Shown here in pieces: positions 10,286-18,862 of a stretch of DNA of 43,635 bases (its first letter is position 1; each line of letters begins with the position of its first letter). The translations under genes and the position numbers were made by a program. A model generated the notes under the pieces. It was given only the letters and a program-made list of their open reading frames with translations. It was not told the origin of the DNA and did no database searches. The DNA lies in NCBI GenBank assembly GCA_035946615.1, contig DASYZB010000096.1:1-43635 (forward strand), read 5' to 3'. Source of the DNA: Verrucomicrobiia bacterium. GTDB taxonomy: Bacteria > Verrucomicrobiota > Verrucomicrobiia > Limisphaerales > UBA8199.

Positions 10286-11362
10286 ATGCACGCATCTGCT
10301 TTTCGAGCGGGGGCTTTTTCCCGCGCTCTGCGCTGGTCCGGGCTTTGGGTGCTCCTGTTTGCCGTTTCGACCCTCCGTGCCCAGTCGCCTTTTGCCAAGC
10401 AACTCAAGACCCTGCCTTTCAAGATCGCCTATGAGTGCTATGTCAATAACAACTGGGAAATCTTCGTCATGAACGCCGACGGTTCAAACCCGGTGAACCT
10501 TACTCGTACACCCAACGTGCATGAGCATTACCCGCAGATCTCCCCGGACGGGCGGAAAATCTGCTTTTGTGTGGACGAAGGCGAAGGCCGCGACGCGGTC
10601 CGGAGTCTGTACGTCATGGACATTAACGGCAAGCGGCGCAGAAAGCTCGTCGATCATGCGCGGGAACCATTCTGGAGCCCGGACAGCAAGGTGATTGGTT
10701 TCCTGCCACAGGAATTTCCGAAGTTCAACGTGATGGACTTTTACACGAGTGGAATGAGCTTTTATCATCTGGCTACCGGGCAGATCGAACCGCAGGTCAA
10801 TAGCACCAATCTCCACCACCTCTATAACCCTTCCTGGTCGAGAAACGGGAAGTGGATCGTCGCGACCGTGCACGCCGGGATGGGTTTCGAGCATACCATC
10901 CTCGCCATCGAGGCGCACGGCACCAACATTATCAATTTGAAGATACCCGGCTGCCGGCCTTGCCTCAGCCCGGATGGGGAGCAGATCGCCTGGGGAGCGG
11001 GCGACCACGAAATCGCGACCGCCCCGATCAGCCTGGATTCGGCGTGCCCCGCCGTGGGCGAGTGGGGCCTGCGAGTAAAAGACGAGACCAACAAAATCTA
11101 CCACGTGGATTGGTCGCCGGACAACCGCTTCCTCAGTTTCAGCCGGGGACCGGATGGGGAGGGCGATCCAAACCTGCCGGGAACGTTTCAGGCCGCCTGC
11201 GAAATCGTCGGCGTGCGCGCCGAGGGCTGGAACCTTTGCGCCGTGTCCGCCGAACGGCAAGGCGTGCTGGATATGAACAACCCGGCGGAGACCGGTTTTC
11301 TGATGCTCACCACCAACGGCTGCAGCAACAAGGAACCCGCGTGGTTCCGCCCACGCCGGTAG
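10286..11362 (+). CDS. exported TolB-like beta-propeller (PD40 repeats)
   Basis: 358 residues. ATG 10286 gives a signal peptide (MHASAFRAGAFSRALRWSGL, then WVLLFAVSTLRAQ). Repeated WD40-like beta-propeller (PD40) blades follow: NWEIFVMNADGSNPVNLTRT, YPQISPDGRKICF, PFWSPDSKVIGF, NPSWSRNGKWIVA, RPCLSPDGEQIAWG, VDWSPDNRFLSFSRGP. The fold matches the C-terminal part of TolB, but the N-terminal TolB domain is absent, so this is not TolB itself. It heads a plus-strand unit with the 635-residue protein and a second FGE-like lipoprotein. It is divergent from the acetylation cassette across 137 bases, where promoters for both units must lie. Ligand unknown. Confidence 0.75.
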   Translation: MHASAFRAGAFSRALRWSGLWVLLFAVSTLRAQSPFAKQLKTLPFKIAYECYVNNNWEIFVMNADGSNPVNLTRTPNVHEHYPQISPDGRKICFCVDEGEGRDAVRSLYVMDINGKRRRKLVDHAREPFWSPDSKVIGFLPQEFPKFNVMDFYTSGMSFYHLATGQIEPQVNSTNLHHLYNPSWSRNGKWIVATVHAGMGFEHTILAIEAHGTNIINLKIPGCRPCLSPDGEQIAWGAGDHEIATAPISLDSACPAVGEWGLRVKDETNKIYHVDWSPDNRFLSFSRGPDGEGDPNLPGTFQAACEIVGVRAEGWNLCAVSAERQGVLDMNNPAETGFLMLTTNGCSNKEPAWFRPRR

Positions 11363-11411
11363 CTTGTCCGCTTCCGGTGGTTTCGGTAATGATTCGGACC
11401 GCGCTCAATTC

Positions 11412-13319
11412 ATGAACTCACCTCGATTCAAGTGGGGGGCCTTTTTGACGCTTGGCATCCTTTCCCTGGCCGCGGCTGCCGGCGTTCAGCCAGCCGCACC
11501 GGGAGAACCCGTCCAGCCCCGGAACTCTCAGCAAGATACACCCATTGCCCGGAACCGGGCAGCTTCCCCGCCCTCACCAAGCGCCGTTTCCCGAAACCTC
11601 ACGCTCTGGGACACGTTTTCACCGGCATCTGACAACTTTGATCCGGAGAGGCGAGTGGGTTGGAACGTCGTTCCCGGTGATTTGCTCCTGTTGGAAAAGG
11701 ATCGCCTTAAAGCCAGTTCAGACCCGGGCTATTATGGCCGGGACTATTCCTTCAAGGGGGATGCCGTTGTGGAAACCCCTGCTCTGATCGCCGCGTTCTG
11801 CTCCATCAAAGGGTGCGTAAGGCTTTTCGCCAAGGCGGGCGGCGGTCGAATCAGCGAACTCTCGCCCGTCCCAGCCGCGGGCGCCGCCATTACCATCAGT
11901 CGGGTTGAAATCGTGCGCAATGCCGACGATGACATCGTCCTCGAGGCCACCTTCTCCGGTGCGGGGCCACTCGAAAGCACCTGCATCTTTTCCTTCGACC
12001 GGACCGGTATCCTCGAGATCAAGCTCGTCGCGAACCTGGATCATCTGCGACTGTCGGCTCCCATTGCCTACGGGGTCTTCCCCGCGTTCATTGGTGACGA
12101 CCTCATCTACGGCGGCTCGGAGGGTCTGGGCACCAACACCGCGGCGGTCCCAGCTGAGAACATGTTCCTGGGATTGCTCAGGGGAGAGGACACTGAGCTG
12201 GTGCTCACGTGGCCGCAGGGCGAACAACGCGTCAGCCTCCAGCTCGCTGAGGAGCAGGGAGAAGAGGTGATCCAGTCCATTGACTTCAACGGTGGCGGCC
12301 AAAACCTCTATCTGGCAGCGCTGAGCGCGCCGGGAATTTGGCACAAGGAAACCTTGACTCCCGACTTCCTCGAGAGGGATGTCCGGATTCAGTGGCGTCC
12401 CCCCTTCGCCGCCAGGTGGAAAACGCAGCTGTACGAAGAGGACCTCAAAACCTCCTATGCCTTTCGGGAGTCCAAAGGCACTATCTGGCGGGGCGTGGCC
12501 GGCTCCTATGATTATCCAGTGTGGTTCACCGCAGAGGGGGCCTTTTACCATTTGAGCAAGAAAGTTCAGCCCAAGGGCGAGTCCATTATTTATTTCCTGG
12601 AAGGCCGGGACACGCCATTGACGGTTTCAACTCCCGCGGAGCTCCTCAACCAAACGCTGGGCTGGCAGGCCGCTGAGCCGATTCTCGATCTGGCTGGCCG
12701 GAAGCTTCGCACGCATCACCGCCGAGGCGCCGTAGGCGTTCGCCGTGCCTGCACCTGCGGATGCACAGAGGCGATCCAGGCCATCTTCGAGGCGGGCGAA
12801 GAGGCTCGACAAAAGGATGAAATCCAGGGTGAGCTGGACGACATGATCTATTTTGTCCACCGCCATGTGGACCGGATTAACCAGTACCGGCAGTTCGCGG
12901 CCAGCCTCTTGAAGCTGCTCGACGAGAAAAAGCGATCAGCCCCGGAACTCGAGCCGTTTATCGAGCGCGTTGAGGAAATCGCCCGGCAAATCCCGCAGGA
13001 GTGCGAGGTCCAAAAGGAGAACATGAAAGACTTTGGGTACGCCGACGAGCTGTCCCGCAAGACCATGGCCTTGACCGCCGGCAAGGACCCCGCCCATCTG
13101 GGGGCCTACATGGAATTGCTCAATGCCTGGAGGGCGATGGGCGGCGCGCAGGATTACGTTCTGGCCAAGTGCCACACGATTACCCGCGGTCTCTGCCAAG
13201 AGGCTGGTTATGGGTGCGCGGCGATGCCTGGCGCAGTGCCTCTTGCCCGGCAGGTCCGCGCGGATTGCCGGCACATGCTGCGCAACCCGGACGGCTATGA
13301 AATCTGGCCTGATTACTGA
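11412..13319 (+). CDS. large exported protein of unknown function
   Basis: 635 residues; I do not recognise a family. ATG 11412 opens a signal peptide (MNSPRFKWGAFLTLGILSLA). Residues about 55-420 look beta-rich with aromatic and Gly-rich strands (NLTLWDTFSP, DLIYGGSEGLGTNTAAV, IQWRPPFAARWKTQLYEED, YDYPVWFTAEGAFYHLSKK). A Cys cluster ACTCGCTEA (Cys447, 449, 451) marks the join to a charged helical region (about 455-560, with EEARQKDEIQGELDDM) likely to form coiled coil. The C-terminus has several further Cys (CHTITRGLCQEAGYGC). It starts 49 bases after the beta-propeller gene and ends 2 bases before the FGE-like lipoprotein, so the three are very likely one operon. Confidence 0.8.
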   Translation: MNSPRFKWGAFLTLGILSLAAAAGVQPAAPGEPVQPRNSQQDTPIARNRAASPPSPSAVSRNLTLWDTFSPASDNFDPERRVGWNVVPGDLLLLEKDRLKASSDPGYYGRDYSFKGDAVVETPALIAAFCSIKGCVRLFAKAGGGRISELSPVPAAGAAITISRVEIVRNADDDIVLEATFSGAGPLESTCIFSFDRTGILEIKLVANLDHLRLSAPIAYGVFPAFIGDDLIYGGSEGLGTNTAAVPAENMFLGLLRGEDTELVLTWPQGEQRVSLQLAEEQGEEVIQSIDFNGGGQNLYLAALSAPGIWHKETLTPDFLERDVRIQWRPPFAARWKTQLYEEDLKTSYAFRESKGTIWRGVAGSYDYPVWFTAEGAFYHLSKKVQPKGESIIYFLEGRDTPLTVSTPAELLNQTLGWQAAEPILDLAGRKLRTHHRRGAVGVRRACTCGCTEAIQAIFEAGEEARQKDEIQGELDDMIYFVHRHVDRINQYRQFAASLLKLLDEKKRSAPELEPFIERVEEIARQIPQECEVQKENMKDFGYADELSRKTMALTAGKDPAHLGAYMELLNAWRAMGGAQDYVLAKCHTITRGLCQEAGYGCAAMPGAVPLARQVRADCRHMLRNPDGYEIWPDY

Positions 13320-13321
13320 CC

Positions 13322-14209
13322 ATGGCCTCCCCTCATCTTAGGCCCGCGATCCTGTGCGTCTGGGCGGTGTTGTTCGTTGCCGCCTGCGAACGGGCCCCGC
13401 GCGCCGATGAGCCAAAGCCCAGGAGCCCCGGCTCCGTTCAGGCCGCCGCGCCGGGCGCCAACGGCCCGCTCACGCCCACGAACATGGTTTTGATCCCCGG
13501 AGGGCAATTCCAGATGGGAGACAAGGAGCAAGCCGATGCCAAACCGCATCTCGTCCGCATTAGCCCCTTCTTCATCGACCGCACTTTGGTGACGCAGGAC
13601 CAATACACCCGAGTGATGGGCGACAACCCTTCCCGCTGGAAGGGGGGGAACAACCCGGTCGAACAGGTGCGCTGGTCCGACGCGGTGCGGTTCTGCAACA
13701 AACTCTCCGAGTCGGAAGGCCTGCAACCTTGCTATGATTTGAAAACATGGAAATGCGACTTCACTGCCGGGGGCTACCGCCTGCCCACCGAAGCGGAATG
13801 GGAATATGCCTGCCGCGGCGGAACTTCCACCACCTTCTTTTTTGGCGATAATCCTGCGACGCTCGGCCAGTACGCCTGGTTCGACAAGAACTCGGGCGCC
13901 CATCCCCACCCGGTCGCCCAGAAACGGCCCAACCCTTGGGGCCTGTACGACATCTGCGGCAACCTCGGGGAATGGTGCAACGATTTTTACAAGGTGGACT
14001 ATTATCGCAACTCGCCCGCCACAGACCCAACGGGGCCCGGCGTCGGTGAAACCAAAGTCGTCCGCGGCGGCGCCTGGCGGTTCAGCGCCGAACGCTGCCG
14101 CTCCGGTTACCGCTACAATGAGAACCCCGGCTACGCCGACGTCTGCTTCGGGTACGACATTTACGGCTTTCGCTGCGTCAGACGGTCCATCCAACGAGGT
14201 CCTTCATAG
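13322..14209 (+). CDS. second FGE-fold (SUMF1/DUF323) lipoprotein lacking one catalytic Cys
   Basis: 295 residues with lipobox FVAAC and an acidic/proline-rich linker, then the FGE fold: LIPGGQFQMGDKEQADAKPH, LVTQDQYTRVMGDNPSRW, GGYRLPTEAEWEYACRGGTS, CGNLGEWCNDFYKVDYY, KVVRGGAWRFSAERC and GFRCVRR. At the sites of human FGE C336 and C341 it has Phe254 and Cys259, so the first copper cysteine is again missing. It resembles the lipoprotein at 9213-10148 in order of motifs and in the extra QPCYD/QPCYN segment, so the two are paralogues on either side of the divergent promoter. The start is 2 bases after the upstream stop codon (coupled). The role is probably in the envelope with the two upstream proteins. 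Confidence 0.85.
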   Translation: MASPHLRPAILCVWAVLFVAACERAPRADEPKPRSPGSVQAAAPGANGPLTPTNMVLIPGGQFQMGDKEQADAKPHLVRISPFFIDRTLVTQDQYTRVMGDNPSRWKGGNNPVEQVRWSDAVRFCNKLSESEGLQPCYDLKTWKCDFTAGGYRLPTEAEWEYACRGGTSTTFFFGDNPATLGQYAWFDKNSGAHPHPVAQKRPNPWGLYDICGNLGEWCNDFYKVDYYRNSPATDPTGPGVGETKVVRGGAWRFSAERCRSGYRYNENPGYADVCFGYDIYGFRCVRRSIQRGPS

Positions 14210-14222
14210 CCGATTCCGATGA

Positions 14223-14852
14223 CAGCTTGCAAGGACATCCGGGTTGCGGGTGGCGGAAGCCCGATTGGTGGACAGTGACGGCGTGTCGGTCGCGCTGATT
14301 CGGCGATTTGACCGAATGGCTGATGGCGGGCGAATTCCGTATGTATCAGCGGCAACGCTTCTGGGAGCTGACCCGGCTGACGCGCAGGAACATTCTTATA
14401 CCGAGATTGTCGATGGCCTGCGGGTCCACGGTGCGAACGTCCAACCCGACCTGGAGGAGCTTTGGCAACGCATGGCTTTTTTCATCTTGATTACCAATGT
14501 GGACGATCATTTGCACAACCATGGATTTCTTCATGTGAGCCACGGACAGTGGCGACTGGCTCCTGCCTTTGACCTCAACCCTTTCCCGGAGCATATGCGT
14601 GAACTGAAGACTTGGATTTCCGAGGAAACCGGCCCCGAGGCCACCATCGAGACGCTCCTGTCGGTCTTGGCCTACTTCCAGATTTCACGGACCAGGGCGA
14701 AGGAGATTTTGGGTCGGATTGAGCATGCGCTCTCTAAATGGCGTGAAGCCGGCGCGGCTCTTGGTATGACGAACCAGGAATTGGATCAATTCGCTGACGC
14801 GTTTGAGCATCCCGAACGCGAAGCCGCACGAAAAGCAATACGGGAAACGTAG
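14223..14852 (+). pseudogene. 5'-truncated HipA-family kinase (C-terminal part only)
   Basis: The frame opens right after a TGA (14220-14222) with QLARTSGLRVAEARLVDSDG, followed by VALIRRFDR, ITNVDDHLHNHGFLH (HipA catalytic loop, family pattern TDDHxxN) and LAPAFDLNP. HipA proteins are about 400-440 residues; the N-terminal domain and first kinase lobe, including the ATP-binding loop, are absent. The first possible start is TTG 14244. No HipB-like antitoxin lies upstream; the preceding gene is the FGE-like lipoprotein 13 bases earlier. The simplest reading is a toxin-antitoxin remnant left by deletion or rearrangement. It is probably inactive. Confidence 0.75.
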
Positions 14853-14879
14853 GGGCGGTTTCCGTCGGTTCGCAAAGGC

Positions 14880-16607
14880 CTACAGCGGCAGGAGCATGGT
14901 AACGGTAGTACCCTGACCTGGACGCGACTTGATCTTGAGCTTGCCGCTGTGGGTGTCAACGATGCGGCTGACGATCGCCAGCCCCAAGCCTGTGCCTTTG
15001 GGTTTCGTTGTTGTGAGAAGAGACGAAAAGGCGCCGCGCCGTTGCTCGGGCGTCATGCCAAAACCGGTATCCCGAAATTCGACGGCGACATGGGTGGCCA
15101 GAGCACTTCGACGGGGCGAACGGACGGAGCGGGAAAGGACAGTGATGGTGCCGCCTTGCGGCATCGCCTCGGCGGCATTGAGGATTAAATTGAGAAAGGC
15201 TTGTTCGAGCTGGCCGCTTTCGCCCATGACCGGCGGCAGCCCCGGTTCGAGTTGCTGTACCAGCCGGACATTCTGATGCTGCAGTTTGTGGCGGACGAGC
15301 AAAGCGAGCTCGGCCATCAGCTCATTGAGATTGACGGGGGCAAATTGTGGTTCGGTGGTGCGGGCAAAGTCCAGGACCTGATCGACGATCTTGTTCAGGT
15401 GCTCGATTTTCTCGTCGATAATGCGGGCATCCTTTCCGCGCGGGTCGCCAGCGGGGAATTGCAAATCCAGTGAATGATACAGCATTTTGAGCACGGTCAG
15501 CGGGTTGCGTATTTCATGAGCAACCTCGGCAGCGAGCAGGCCCAGGGCCGAGAGCTTTTCGTTCTGACGCAATTGCTCTTCCACGTCAACAACGCGTTCA
15601 TAGAGCTGGGCCTTTTGGATGGCAATTGCCGATAACTCAGCAAGCGCGGCCAGTGTGCGTATCTCTTCATTTGAAAAGCTGTAGGGCTGACCTGTGTAAA
15701 CGCTCATGGCGCCCAGCGTTTCGCCCTGAAAAAGCAACGGCACGCTCAGCAGCGCCACCAGCCCTTCGCGCCGGGCAGTCTCAACGTTTTGATAGCGGCT
15801 CGAGGTTTGGACGTTTTCGATCTGCATCGGTTTCTTACGCCGCACGACAATCCCCACGAGGCTGTCCTCGACGCTCAGGCGGGGTTTGCGCAGGTAGGCC
15901 TCGCCGGCGCCGAAACTGGAGCGCAGGTCGAGCCATTGCCGGCTCTTATCGAGCAACATCAGCGAGCACATCCTGGCCTGCATCAATACACAGGCCTCGT
16001 GGGTGATGACGTTCAGGGCGTCGTCGAGGTTGAGGGTCGAATTGATAGCGCGGCTGACGCTGACGAGCGATTCCAGCAGACGCGCCTTAAGGCGCAATTG
16101 CTCATATAACCAGGTTTGGTGGATGACATTAGCGGCCTGGGCCGCCAGGGCTTCGAGCAACTCCTGGTCCTGGACGCTGAAGGCGCTCACTCTGTCCGCA
16201 TCGACGTTAAGGACGCCCCGGACCTCGCCCTGGACCTCCAAAGGCACGGCCAATTCGGAGCGGACCTCGCTGCGAATCTGGACATAGCGCGGGTCGGCTG
16301 TCACATCATCGACCCGGGCCGCCTTGCCTGTGCGGGCGACCCAGCCTGTGACCCCTTCGCCGATGCGCAGCTTCAGTTCGGCGGCCTCGGGCGGGAGGCC
16401 ATACGAAGCATGAATCTCCAGCAAACCGTTAGTTGGGTTGAGCAAGATCGCTGAGCCGCTTGATGCGCGCATGAGGCGCACCGCCTCCTGCAGGATCAAG
16501 CGCAGCGCTTCCTGCGGGTCCAGCGTGGAATGGATGACGTTGCCAACCTGGCACAACAAGTTTAACCGTTCGTAACGGCCCTGTAGTTCTCCCAGTGGAT
16601 CGCTCAT
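14880..16607 (-). CDS. cytoplasmic GAF-GAF sensor histidine kinase
   Basis: 575 residues without membrane helices. GAF domain 1 spans about residues 25-165 (RASSGSAILLNPTNG, GEGVTGWVARTGKAARVDDV), GAF 2 about 190-340, then a HisKA dimerisation helix with the H-box EVAHEIRNPLT (His364). The HATPase_c domain has N-box NLILNAAEAM, G1 DTGFGMTPEQRRG and G2 GTGLGLAIVSRIVDTHSG. All catalytic motifs look intact, so it is likely active and senses a soluble small molecule or redox signal. It starts 7 bases after the LptF/G-like permease stop codon, so the two are probably translated from one transcript. No response regulator is adjacent. The signal is unknown. Confidence 0.9.
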   Translation of the reverse strand: MSDPLGELQGRYERLNLLCQVGNVIHSTLDPQEALRLILQEAVRLMRASSGSAILLNPTNGLLEIHASYGLPPEAAELKLRIGEGVTGWVARTGKAARVDDVTADPRYVQIRSEVRSELAVPLEVQGEVRGVLNVDADRVSAFSVQDQELLEALAAQAANVIHQTWLYEQLRLKARLLESLVSVSRAINSTLNLDDALNVITHEACVLMQARMCSLMLLDKSRQWLDLRSSFGAGEAYLRKPRLSVEDSLVGIVVRRKKPMQIENVQTSSRYQNVETARREGLVALLSVPLLFQGETLGAMSVYTGQPYSFSNEEIRTLAALAELSAIAIQKAQLYERVVDVEEQLRQNEKLSALGLLAAEVAHEIRNPLTVLKMLYHSLDLQFPAGDPRGKDARIIDEKIEHLNKIVDQVLDFARTTEPQFAPVNLNELMAELALLVRHKLQHQNVRLVQQLEPGLPPVMGESGQLEQAFLNLILNAAEAMPQGGTITVLSRSVRSPRRSALATHVAVEFRDTGFGMTPEQRRGAFSSLLTTTKPKGTGLGLAIVSRIVDTHSGKLKIKSRPGQGTTVTMLLPL

Positions 16608-16614
16608 TGCAGGG

Positions 16615-17718
16615 CTATCGCACTCGCGCGGTTAAATACAGGCCCGTCAGGCCAAACGCCGCGTTGGGAAACCAGCCGGCAATCCAGGCAGGAATGTAAC
16701 CCCCCGCCCCTGAGGCCAGGCAAACTTGTTGGAGCACATAATAGGCAAAAAAGATCAAGATGCTGCTGGCTACCCCGACGAAGACATTGCGGCGGCCAGA
16801 GGGGGCGCCGAAGGGAATGGCAATCAGAACGACCACCAGGCACGTCCAGGGCGTAGCCAGGCGACCGTAGAGCTTCGTGTAAAGAGCAGCAGCTTGGGCT
16901 GGGTGTGGGTGCAATCGCAGATAATTGATGATTTCCTTAATGGGCAAATCCGCTTGGCGGACCGTGCCGAGTGTTTTGGGATTGCTGATGCGGAGTTCGC
17001 TGCGGATTTCCTCGGGCGTCTCCGTAAAAGCCGGCTGGACTAAAACGTTTGTGCGCAGCAGGAGAAAGGGCAGCAGGTCCGGTTGTGCCGGTTCTTTGTG
17101 TTCCTCGGAATTATAAAAAACCCAAACCCCGTTTCGGCGCACCGCGCGGTCCGCGTACAAAGTGATGCGTGAGCTGTCCGGCTGGGTTGAAATGACGATT
17201 GGCTTGATCATTTCACCGGTGCGCGGGTCGTACAGACCAATGCGCCAGATGCGTTGGTCGCGCGAGTTGACAAACTCGACGTCACGGGACCGGCTGGCGG
17301 TCACATGCGAGCGGCGGTTGCGGATTTGCTCGGCGCGATCGGAGCTGTCCGGCACATAGAACTCGTTGAGAGCAAACAGGGCGAGGCTGGAGACAAAACC
17401 CACCGCCAGATACGGAACACACAAGCGCCAGAGGCTAACGCCCGCCGCCCGTATGGCGGTGATCTCGTGATGCCGCGCCAGGTTGGTCAGTGTGTAGAGC
17501 AAGGCCAGCAACAGCGCCACCGGCAAACCCAGCACGAGAAACCCGGGCGCCTCGACCAGGTAGTATTCTGCAATATCGCCTGGGCGCAGGTTGCGCGCTT
17601 GAAAACCGCCCAACTCATTCACCAGATCGACTGTGATCCACAACAGCAAAAAGCCGCTGAGGCAGTAACCCAGCGGCACAAGCAACTCGCGTAACAGGTA
17701 ACGGTCCAGCAGCCGCAT
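16615..17718 (-). CDS. LptF/LptG (YjgP/YjgQ) family LPS-export permease
   Basis: 367 residues. Three N-terminal helices, a periplasmic beta-jellyroll (about 125-265) and three C-terminal helices follow the LptF/LptG plan. Motifs include MRLLDRYLLRELLVPLGYCL, LPVALLLALLYTLTNLARHH, EITAIRAAGVSLWRL and TPWTCLVVVLIAIPFGAPSG. LptB2FG extracts lipopolysaccharide from the inner membrane. Only one member of the usual pair is present; the partner may lie elsewhere. F versus G cannot be assigned confidently, though the length and ending suggest LptG. The 227 bases upstream of this gene contain only an inverted repeat (17829-17878). The downstream histidine kinase gene is 7 bases away. Confidence 0.85.
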   Translation of the reverse strand: MRLLDRYLLRELLVPLGYCLSGFLLLWITVDLVNELGGFQARNLRPGDIAEYYLVEAPGFLVLGLPVALLLALLYTLTNLARHHEITAIRAAGVSLWRLCVPYLAVGFVSSLALFALNEFYVPDSSDRAEQIRNRRSHVTASRSRDVEFVNSRDQRIWRIGLYDPRTGEMIKPIVISTQPDSSRITLYADRAVRRNGVWVFYNSEEHKEPAQPDLLPFLLLRTNVLVQPAFTETPEEIRSELRISNPKTLGTVRQADLPIKEIINYLRLHPHPAQAAALYTKLYGRLATPWTCLVVVLIAIPFGAPSGRRNVFVGVASSILIFFAYYVLQQVCLASGAGGYIPAWIAGWFPNAAFGLTGLYLTARVR

Positions 17719-17828
17719 CGCCGTTCAGCCTAACTACCGAACCGGTTCAAAGCAAGGCAAGGGCGCAGGCCGTTCCCGTCCCTCCGGGCCCGGGGCTAAT
17801 GACAGAGTCGAAGCAACCCAGCCGCCAT

Positions 17829-17878
17829 TCGTCCTCGTGGTCGTCCTGGTTCTCGAAAGACTGAAAAATCGAGGACGA
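17829..17878. repeat. 9-bp inverted repeat in intergenic region
   Basis: TCGTCCTCG at 17829-17837 and CGAGGACGA at 17870-17878 are perfect inverse copies separated by 32 bases. The surrounding sequence is purine/pyrimidine biased with further GAGGA/TCCTC tracts. It lies between the start of the LptF/G-like gene (17718) and the 3' end of the TIM-barrel gene (17946), so it could act as a terminator stem for the latter or be a dispersed noncoding repeat. No T-run is seen. Confidence 0.45.
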
Positions 17879-17945
17879 GGAGGAACGGGAGCCGTCCATT
17901 TTCAAAACACGCTCTTAGCTTCTGTGCCGAGATTCTTGTATGCAG

Positions 17946-18815
17946 CTACACCTCGCAAATCCGCATCATTCTATCCAGTGTACCCAGCGGGTCCTTTGTG
18001 GGTGTGTATTCGTGCGCGATGAAGCCCTCAAAACCGGTTGAGGCGATTCCTTTGCAAATCCCGGCGTAATTCATTTCCTGGGTATCATCGAACTCGTGAC
18101 GGCCCGGGTTTCCCGCTGTGTGAAAATGACCGAGGTACTGCATATTATTTTTTATGGTGCGGATGATGTCTCCTTCCATAATCTGCATGTGATAAATGTC
18201 GTAGAGCAGTTTCACACGAGGGGAGTTGACCCGCTTGCAGAGTTCCACGCCCCAGGCCGTGTGATCGGCCATATAACCCGGGTGATTGACCTTGCTGTTG
18301 AGCAACTCCGTGCAGACCGTGACGCCCTGATCCTCCGCCAGGGCCTTAATGTTGTTCAGGAAAATCACGCAGTTGTCCATCCCTTCCTCGTCCGAGATGC
18401 CTTTCCGGTCGCCGGCTAGGGCGATGACATTGGACGCCCCTGCCGCAGCGGAGGCCTTAATATTCTCCTGCATCTTGCGTCCCATTTCTGCGTGGTTCCT
18501 TTTGTCGTTCATCCCGCTTTTGATCTGGGTGCCACCATGGACCATGGTGGGTATCAAGCCGTACTTCTTGAGAACGGGGAAATCCTTCGGGTCCACCAGG
18601 TCCACGCCCCAAGAACCCAGCCGCGCCGCCTCGCGGCACATCCCCTCCATGTCCAGGCCGCTCCCTCGGAAAACGCCCAGAGTGACCGATTGTTTTAAAC
18701 GTCCTTTGCGTGGCTCGGCCTGGGCGGCGGTGGATGCGTTCAAAATGGAAAAAGCCGCCAAGCCCCCGAGTGTAGCCAGGAAACTGCGGCGCCGAAGGGG
18801 AAGGGTACTATTCAT
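17946..18815 (-). CDS. Tat-exported TIM-barrel sugar isomerase/epimerase (hydroxypyruvate isomerase-like)
   Basis: 289 residues. The twin-arginine signal is RRRSFLATLGGLAAFSIL. The AP-endonuclease-2-type TIM barrel shows metal-site residues: Glu in CTELLNSK, Asp in KLLYDIYHMQIMEGD, His in LGHFHTAGNPGRHE and Glu in IAHEYTP. The pattern is closest to hydroxypyruvate isomerase (Hyi) or xylose-isomerase-like epimerases. Many Verrucomicrobiota carry exported copies next to Gfo/Idh/MocA dehydrogenases, so a role in modified-sugar breakdown is plausible. It lies alone between the RbsD/FucU-like gene upstream (47 bases) and the permease gene downstream, all on one strand. Substrate unknown. Confidence 0.85.
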   Translation of the reverse strand: MNSTLPLRRRSFLATLGGLAAFSILNASTAAQAEPRKGRLKQSVTLGVFRGSGLDMEGMCREAARLGSWGVDLVDPKDFPVLKKYGLIPTMVHGGTQIKSGMNDKRNHAEMGRKMQENIKASAAAGASNVIALAGDRKGISDEEGMDNCVIFLNNIKALAEDQGVTVCTELLNSKVNHPGYMADHTAWGVELCKRVNSPRVKLLYDIYHMQIMEGDIIRTIKNNMQYLGHFHTAGNPGRHEFDDTQEMNYAGICKGIASTGFEGFIAHEYTPTKDPLGTLDRMMRICEV

Positions 18816-18862
18816 GATGTGAGAGTAAGCGTTCCTTTATGGTCAACTCAAGCTTTTGCAAC

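Noticed and set aside
10286-11362. True TolB
   Set aside because: The N-terminal TolB domain and the tol-pal gene neighbourhood are absent.
13313-14194. Minus-strand open frame of 293 codons
   Set aside because: Antisense to the second FGE-like lipoprotein.
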